DNA of 10,096 nt from an uncultured bacterium (GTDB lineage: Bacteria > Fidelibacterota > Marinisomatia > Marinisomatales > UBA1611), in assembly GCA_938092125.1 (NCBI GenBank), contig CALKMQ010000115.1:1-10096 (forward strand), written 5' to 3'. A program made the translations under genes and the position numbers. Positions 7,081 through 10,096 of this stretch are shown one piece after another (position 1 is the stretch's first letter; each line of letters opens with the position of its first letter). The notes under the pieces were generated by a model. That model did not search any database. It was not told the DNA's origin and saw nothing but the letters and a program-made list of their open reading frames with translations.

Positions 7081-8625
7081 ATGGAGAATATTCTTAGTTT
7101 ATTAATATGGATCCCTATTTTGGGTGCAATTATAGTTGCATTCCTTCCTAGAGATAATGAAAATTTAGTCAGATATATATCTGCGGCAATCACTGGGTTG
7201 GAATTTATAGTTGCTATTGTTTTATGGAGGGCCTTTGACCCGGTCAACGGTTCAATGCAGTTCATGGAACGATATGAATGGATCCCTTCTTTAAATATAT
7301 CTTATATACTTGGTGTTGACGGTCTAAGTCTTCCGATGGTCCTCTTGACTGCAATGTTATTTTTTATTGGCGTTTTTGTAAGTTGGAATATTAAAAAAGC
7401 TGTTAAAGGCTATTTTGCTCTTTATCTTCTGTTAAATGCTGGTGTATTAGGTGTTTTTTTATCACTTGACTTCTTTTTATTTTATATTTTTTGGGAGGTT
7501 ATGCTTTTACCGATGTATTTCTTAATTGGAATGTGGGGTGGCCCTCAAAGAGAATATGCTGCAATTAAATTCTTCTTGTATACTCTTTTTGGTTCTGTTT
7601 TGATGTTGATAGGTATATTAGGTCTTTATTTTACATGCGGAAAAACATTTGATATTTTGCTTATTATGGAAAGAGCACCCGAAGCCCTCAATGGTGTTCT
7701 TTGGTGGGGCATGAGTGCTGCGAAGGTTATTTGGGTTTTGCTTTTTATTGGTTTTGCTATAAAAGTTCCTGTTTTTCCATTTCATACTTGGTTACCACTC
7801 GCTCACGTAGAAGCTCCGACCGCAATTTCTGTGCTACTAGCTGGAATATTATTAAAGTTGGGTGTGTACGGTATAATAAGGGTTAATTATGGAATAATGC
7901 CAGATCAAGTCTATTGGTTTGCTGGTGGTTTAGCATTTTTAGGATTAGTAAATGTTATTTGGGGAGGCTTGTGTGCATTAGCTCAAACAGACTTGAAAAA
8001 GTTAGTTGCATACTCTAGTATTAATCACATGGGTTACTCATTAATTGGTATAGCTGCTGTTGTGGCAGCTGGTGAGATGAATGGTGGTGATTTGAAAGCA
8101 GCGCAGGCTGGTTTGAGTGGTGCTGTGTTCCAAATGTTTAACCATGGGACTATTTCTGCAATGTTGTTTATTCTTGTTGGTGTTGTTTATGAAAGAGCCC
8201 ATCATCGTGATATTGATGGTTTTGGTGGACTGGCTAGTCAGATGCCTATTTACACAGGTATTACAGCGTTGGCCTTTTTTGCTGGATTAGGGCTTCCCGG
8301 TTTTTCAGGTTTTGTAAGTGAAGCAATGTGTTTCATTGGTGCTTTTCCGGTATTTAAAGCTATTGTTGTATTAAGTACTATTGGGATTCTGTTAAATGCG
8401 GCATATTTCTTGTGGGCTTTTCAGCGAGTCTTTTTTGGTGAATTAAATGAAAAGTATAAAGATATGAAAGAAATCAACGGAATGGAATTATTTACTGTGA
8501 TTCCATTAGCAATTATTACTTTATTCTTTGGTATATACCCTGGGCCATACCTTGATTTAATTAAAGCCACTATGGATCAAATAATTGAAAAAATTGCATT
8601 TGCTGCTTCTTACGGTATAATGTAA
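7081..8625 (+). CDS. nuoM: NADH-quinone oxidoreductase subunit M, middle antiporter-like pump
   Basis: Pump subunit, homologous to MrpD, between NuoN and NuoL. Its 514 residues are typical, with about 14 transmembrane helices. Key charged residues are E139 (FWEVMLLPMYFLIGMWGG), K228 (FAIKVPVFPFHTWLPLAHVEAPTAISVLLA), K259 (LLKLGVYGIIR) and E414 (GFVSEAMCFIG). These correspond to E144, K234, K265 and E407 of E. coli NuoM. The Glu at the last position, where NuoL and NuoN have Lys (K413, K404), identifies this as NuoM rather than a paralogue. Upstream, AAGAGA at 7068-7073 is a weak ribosome site; this is the only junction with a real spacer (25 bases), and nothing in that spacer looks like a promoter or terminator. 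Confidence 0.98.
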   Translation: MENILSLLIWIPILGAIIVAFLPRDNENLVRYISAAITGLEFIVAIVLWRAFDPVNGSMQFMERYEWIPSLNISYILGVDGLSLPMVLLTAMLFFIGVFVSWNIKKAVKGYFALYLLLNAGVLGVFLSLDFFLFYIFWEVMLLPMYFLIGMWGGPQREYAAIKFFLYTLFGSVLMLIGILGLYFTCGKTFDILLIMERAPEALNGVLWWGMSAAKVIWVLLFIGFAIKVPVFPFHTWLPLAHVEAPTAISVLLAGILLKLGVYGIIRVNYGIMPDQVYWFAGGLAFLGLVNVIWGGLCALAQTDLKKLVAYSSINHMGYSLIGIAAVVAAGEMNGGDLKAAQAGLSGAVFQMFNHGTISAMLFILVGVVYERAHHRDIDGFGGLASQMPIYTGITALAFFAGLGLPGFSGFVSEAMCFIGAFPVFKAIVVLSTIGILLNAAYFLWAFQRVFFGELNEKYKDMKEINGMELFTVIPLAIITLFFGIYPGPYLDLIKATMDQIIEKIAFAASYGIM

Positions 8626-8628
8626 GGA
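8624..8628 (+). promoter_or_regulatory. ribosome binding site of nuoN
   Basis: AAGGA overlaps the nuoM stop codon and is eight bases before the ATG at 8637, which supports that start. Confidence 0.6.
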
Positions 8629-8636
8629 TTATTTAA

Positions 8637-10096
8637 ATGAATAATTTGCAGAGTTTAAAGTTTTTCATACCTGAAATAATTTTGGTTATTACCATTTTAG
8701 CCTGTTTAATTACTGATTTATTTTTAAAAAAATCTAAAACAGACATGATTGGTTGGGTGTTGGGTATTGGTCTGATTATCGTAGGTTTATCTGTATATAA
8801 TTTAAGCTCTGTTCTTCCTACTACATTGTTTTCAGACATGATTGTTATTGATCCTTTTAGTTCTTACATGAAGATTATAATTATTATTTCAACTTTGTTA
8901 ATTATTGTTGCCAGTTGGGCAAACGGCGAGTTGTCTAAATATAGGAAAGGCGAATACTTTACGCTAATTGGTATTATGGTTGTTGGGTTATTTTTGATGA
9001 CTTCGTCCATTGATATTATTATGCTATATGTTTCAATCGAAGTTGTCTCAATAATGTCTTTTGTTCTTGCTGGTTATTTAAAGTTGAATACTCGATCAAA
9101 TGAGGCTGGACTGAAATATGTCATATATGGTGCTTTCAGTTCAGGGGTAATGCTTTTTGGGCTTAGTCTAGTGTTTGGCCTTACCGGTAGTACAAATTAT
9201 TTTGTTATTCAGGAAACTATTTCATCTATGGATAGTTCAGCGAACCCAGCACTGATAATGGCCTTGCTCATGATTTTTGCTGGATTCGGGTATAAGATTT
9301 CTTCTGTGCCGTTTCATTTCTGGACTCCAGATGTTTACGAAGGTGCCCCAACAACGATAACTGCTTATCTTTCTGTTGCTCCAAAGGCTGCAGGGTTCGC
9401 AATGATCATCCGATTTTTCCATCAAGTTTTTTCTGATAGCATTGCCTTATCTGGTAATGCTATGGGATATACTGATTTGCCATGGCCTGAAATTATTGGA
9501 ATATTAGCTGTTGTTACGATGACACTTGGTAACCTTGTAGCAATTCAACAAGAGAGCATTAAGAGAATGCTTGCTTACTCGAGTATAGCACATGCTGGAT
9601 ATATGATGCTTGCACTTCCAGTTCTATCAATTGATGCTGTAGAATCAATAATGATTTATCTTTTCGTTTATATTTTTATGAATCTAGGTGCATTTTTCAT
9701 TGTAATTATTGTAAAAAATAAAACAGGAGGAGAGACCTTTAACGAATATGATGGTTTAGGTTGGAAAATGCCAATTGTTGGCGCACTTATGACTCTATTT
9801 ATGCTCTCGTTGACTGGATTGCCTCCAACAGCTGGGTTTGTTGGTAAACTATATATATTTAAAACACTTGTTGGCGCTGGAAGTGATTTTCTTTGGTTGG
9901 TCATAGCGGGCGGTATCAACAGTGTCATCTCACTTTATTATTATTTTCACGTTGTCAAAGTAATGTTCTTATCTGGTAAAAGAAGTGACAAGTTGTCTTA
10001 TCCACCTTCTTTAATGTTGGGTCTAATTATATTTACGGCTGTACCATCCTTGGTTCTTGGATTATATTGGAATCCTCTAGCGAAATGGGTCAAGGA
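8637..10096 (+). CDS. nuoN: NADH-quinone oxidoreductase subunit N, proximal antiporter-like pump (3' end outside window)
   Basis: Pump subunit next to NuoK and NuoM. The frame is open from the ATG to the window end, giving 486 complete codons. E. coli NuoN is 485 residues and the sequence has reached the final helix and tail (FTAVPSLVLGLYWNPLAKW), so probably only a few to tens of residues are missing. Expected charged residues are E135 (YVSIEVVSIMSFVLAGYLK), K220 (FAGFGYKISSVPFHFWTPDVYEGAPTTITAYLS), K250 (VAPKAAGF) and K404 (GFVGKLYIF), matching E133, K217, K247 and K395 of E. coli NuoN. SIKRMLAYSSIAHAGY at 307-322 is also diagnostic. The eleven-base gap after nuoM contains most of its ribosome site. 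It is likely the last nuo gene, as in most nuo operons. Confidence 0.97.
   Translation, partial: MNNLQSLKFFIPEIILVITILACLITDLFLKKSKTDMIGWVLGIGLIIVGLSVYNLSSVLPTTLFSDMIVIDPFSSYMKIIIIISTLLIIVASWANGELSKYRKGEYFTLIGIMVVGLFLMTSSIDIIMLYVSIEVVSIMSFVLAGYLKLNTRSNEAGLKYVIYGAFSSGVMLFGLSLVFGLTGSTNYFVIQETISSMDSSANPALIMALLMIFAGFGYKISSVPFHFWTPDVYEGAPTTITAYLSVAPKAAGFAMIIRFFHQVFSDSIALSGNAMGYTDLPWPEIIGILAVVTMTLGNLVAIQQESIKRMLAYSSIAHAGYMMLALPVLSIDAVESIMIYLFVYIFMNLGAFFIVIIVKNKTGGETFNEYDGLGWKMPIVGALMTLFMLSLTGLPPTAGFVGKLYIFKTLVGAGSDFLWLVIAGGINSVISLYYYFHVVKVMFLSGKRSDKLSYPPSLMLGLIIFTAVPSLVLGLYWNPLAKWVK

Noticed and set aside
9237..9928. Antisense open frames opposite nuoN (9237-9425 and 9668-9928)
   Set aside because: They are opposite the conserved NuoN helices, and their translations look like mirrored membrane-protein codons with no domain.
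4998..10096. Mrp antiporter or hydrogenase-4/formate hydrogenlyase membrane genes instead of nuoL/M/N
   Set aside because: The order H-I-J-K-L-M-N after A-B-C-D, the complex I quinone residues in NuoD, the absence of nickel-binding cysteines and the subunit-specific Lys/Glu pattern all fit complex I.

Overview
The window is one contiguous, same-strand stretch of a respiratory complex I (NADH:quinone oxidoreductase family, NDH-1) operon. In order it holds nuoA (3' part only), nuoB, nuoC, nuoD, nuoH, nuoI, nuoJ, nuoK, nuoL, nuoM and nuoN (cut by the window end within its last residues). There is no other gene, RNA, mobile element or CRISPR array. The only genuine non-coding DNA is four short gaps of 4, 8, 11 and 25 bases.

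Layout: positions 2-2540 encode the quinone-reducing connection module (NuoA membrane anchor, NuoB carrying cluster N2, NuoC, NuoD). Positions 2537-4203 hold NuoH, which forms the quinone chamber with B and D, and NuoI, which carries two 4Fe-4S clusters. Positions 4208-5001 hold the small membrane subunits J and K. Positions 4998-10096 hold the three antiporter-like proton pumps L, M and N. Most junctions overlap (TTGA, ATGA or longer) or abut, so the genes are almost certainly co-transcribed and translationally coupled. No promoter or terminator lies inside the window; both should lie outside it.

Electrons would enter through the Fe-S clusters of NuoI, pass to N2 in NuoB, and reduce quinone at the NuoB/D/H interface. 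NuoA/H/J/K relay the conformational and charge change to NuoN/M/L, which move ions. The charged residues expected in K, L, M and N are all visible, so the pump looks functional. nuoE, nuoF and nuoG (NADH dehydrogenase module) are absent from their usual place: nuoD overlaps nuoH directly. The complex is therefore either an 11-subunit form fed by another donor or has its EFG module encoded elsewhere.

Organism: a bacterium with AT-rich DNA (by eye about 60% A+T). Several protein features (the NuoB GGPYWQHGYHV segment, the long spacer between the two clusters of NuoI, the His-rich NuoL loop) remind me of the Bacteroidota/FCB side of the tree, including uncultured marine relatives. However, several clear Shine-Dalgarno sites are unlike typical Bacteroidota. 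This assignment is an impression and low confidence.

Nothing here is a new system. The points worth a second look are lineage-specific variations inside conserved subunits: an N-terminal extension on NuoC, loss of a usual helix in NuoD, insertions in NuoH and NuoI, and the missing electron-input module.
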